64,000 nucleotides of DNA from G965267425 sp965267425 (GTDB taxonomy: Bacteria; Bacteroidota; Bacteroidia; Flavobacteriales_E; Vicingaceae), in contig OZ253959.1 of NCBI GenBank assembly GCA_965267425.1, positions 3,038,001 to 3,102,000 on the forward strand. Direction: 5' to 3'. Below are positions 63,278 through 64,000 of the stretch, in pieces (the stretch's first letter is position 1; each line of letters starts with the position of its first letter). A model generated the notes under the pieces. It made no database searches. It was not told the origin of the DNA and worked only from the letters and a program-made list of their open reading frames with translations. Position numbers and translations under genes: made by a program.

Positions 63278-64000
63278 CTTTGAGAAGCCATGGGCAATCT
63301 GTGACGCAAACGTCTGTGGAAATTCCTCATCTCCCGGAAATCCAAGTTCAATATCCCTTCCGTCTTTTGGAATATGTGCTGTTCCAAAAATATAATCCCA
63401 GACACTTAAAGAAAGTCCAAAATTGATGCCATATGGATGACTTTCAGGCATGTCATGCGCATGATGCCAAATGTGCATAGCCGGATTATTAAAAATGTAC
63501 TTTAATGGCCCAATATTGACCGTAAAGTTTGCATGATTCCAATGACCTATTCCTAAAGCAATGATGTGAACGATAAAAAAATCATCCAATCCAAAACCTA
63601 TCATAGCCAACGGTAAATATTCAACCAAACGATAAACAATGGTTTCCATCCAATGAAAACGCAAGTGTGCAGCAAATCCCATCTGTTTAACGGAATGGTG
63701 CACCTTGTGGAATTCCCATAAAAACGGAACACGATGCAACAACCGATGCACCCACCATTGAATAAAATCTCTGGCAATGAACATTACGAACAATTGTAAC
63801 GCAAACGGCCAGGTTTCAATATGAATCGCCACCAAATTCCGAATTCCAAAGATTTGAAGGAAATCTTTAAACAAATTGACAAAGACATCCGAAAGTGCGT
63901 TGTAAACAATAAGTGAGAACAAGAAAAAATTGAAAAACATGTAGAAGGCATCCAACCAAAAATCGCGTCTGAATTTGGGTTGATTTTGCCGCCAGGGTTT
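63269..64000 (-). CDS. Sterol desaturase/fatty acid hydroxylase family protein (5' end off the window)
   Basis: The frame stays open to the window edge, so the N-terminus is missing; codons before 63955 read PWRQNQPKFRRDFWLDAFYM, typical of the family. Several membrane helices and the histidine boxes of the diiron site can be seen: HRLLH, FHKVHHS, HFRWMET-like context, GHWNHANF and HIWHHAHD. The family hydroxylates or desaturates lipids (sterols, carotenoids, fatty acids). The stop lies inside the nrdA terminator. Confidence 0.88.
   Translation of the reverse strand, partial: KPWRQNQPKFRRDFWLDAFYMFFNFFLFSLIVYNALSDVFVNLFKDFLQIFGIRNLVAIHIETWPFALQLFVMFIARDFIQWWVHRLLHRVPFLWEFHKVHHSVKQMGFAAHLRFHWMETIVYRLVEYLPLAMIGFGLDDFFIVHIIALGIGHWNHANFTVNIGPLKYIFNNPAMHIWHHAHDMPESHPYGINFGLSLSVWDYIFGTAHIPKDGRDIELGFPGDEEFPQTFASQIAHGFSKKK

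Noticed and set aside
1..64000. CRISPR arrays, prophage, IS elements or a defence island
   Set aside because: No short regularly spaced repeats, transposase, integrase or phage structural genes were seen; nearly every stretch is occupied by housekeeping or surface-protein genes.

Overview
The window is chromosomal DNA of a Bacteroidota bacterium, most likely order Flavobacteriales (a Crocinitomicaceae- or Cryomorphaceae-like genome is my guess from gene content, not proven). The evidence is AT-rich DNA, almost no Shine-Dalgarno sequences, sixteen exact TAnnTTTG promoter boxes just upstream of genes, type IX secretion (T9SS) cargo with type A and type B C-terminal sorting domains, a GldA-like ABC ATPase, an SDR-type threonine dehydrogenase and the gene order rpsB-tsf-pyrH-frr.

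Layout: 1-3105 holds a translation and nucleotide operon (rpsB, tsf, a strong terminator, pyrH, frr). 3186-5944 is small accessory material: a membrane-anchored SRPBCC protein, a radical SAM/SPASM protein, and an aquaporin overlapping an arsenate reductase (arsC). 5941-11698, minus strand, is pdxA followed by the lipid operon yceD-rpmF-plsX-fabH-accB-accC. 11834-21758 is dominated by three ~900-residue T9SS type B surface proteins, interrupted by ribE and metF. Two of the three are tandem paralogues whose 3' halves are nearly identical over 1,286 bp. 21984-31659 carries lepA, yebC, rsgA, gldA, metK, polA and a lipoprotein. 31677-35980 has an M43 secreted metalloprotease, dusB and a CPBP membrane protease. 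35964-38312 is an ExbB/ExbD proton-channel operon with two ExbDs and an unknown membrane protein. After a tRNA-Ser(GGA) come ansA, tatD, a family 9 glycosyltransferase, a thioesterase, an HU/SPOR protein, uvrC, gpsA, an M28/PDZ peptidase, a small hypothetical, lysS, a phosphoglucose/phosphomannose isomerase, a serine hydrolase, cysS, a MORN-like repeat protein, threonine dehydrogenase, prs, L25, pth, glyS, a DUF3109 protein, nrdB-nrdA and a 5'-truncated fatty-acid hydroxylase/sterol desaturase at the right edge.

Most genes are housekeeping. The observations that stand out are: (i) six genes whose TAnnTTTG box ends only 4-5 nt before the start codon, plus three near-matches, which suggests leaderless transcripts; (ii) the homogenised 3' halves of the tandem T9SS genes, a gene-conversion signature; (iii) an aquaporin-arsC pair resembling arsenite-channel detoxification, whose aquaporin lacks an ordinary start codon; and (iv) many tail-to-tail gene pairs that overlap, several sharing a four-base TTAG or TTAA double stop. 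I found no CRISPR array, prophage, insertion sequence or recognisable defence system. All functional calls are made by eye from motifs, without database searches.
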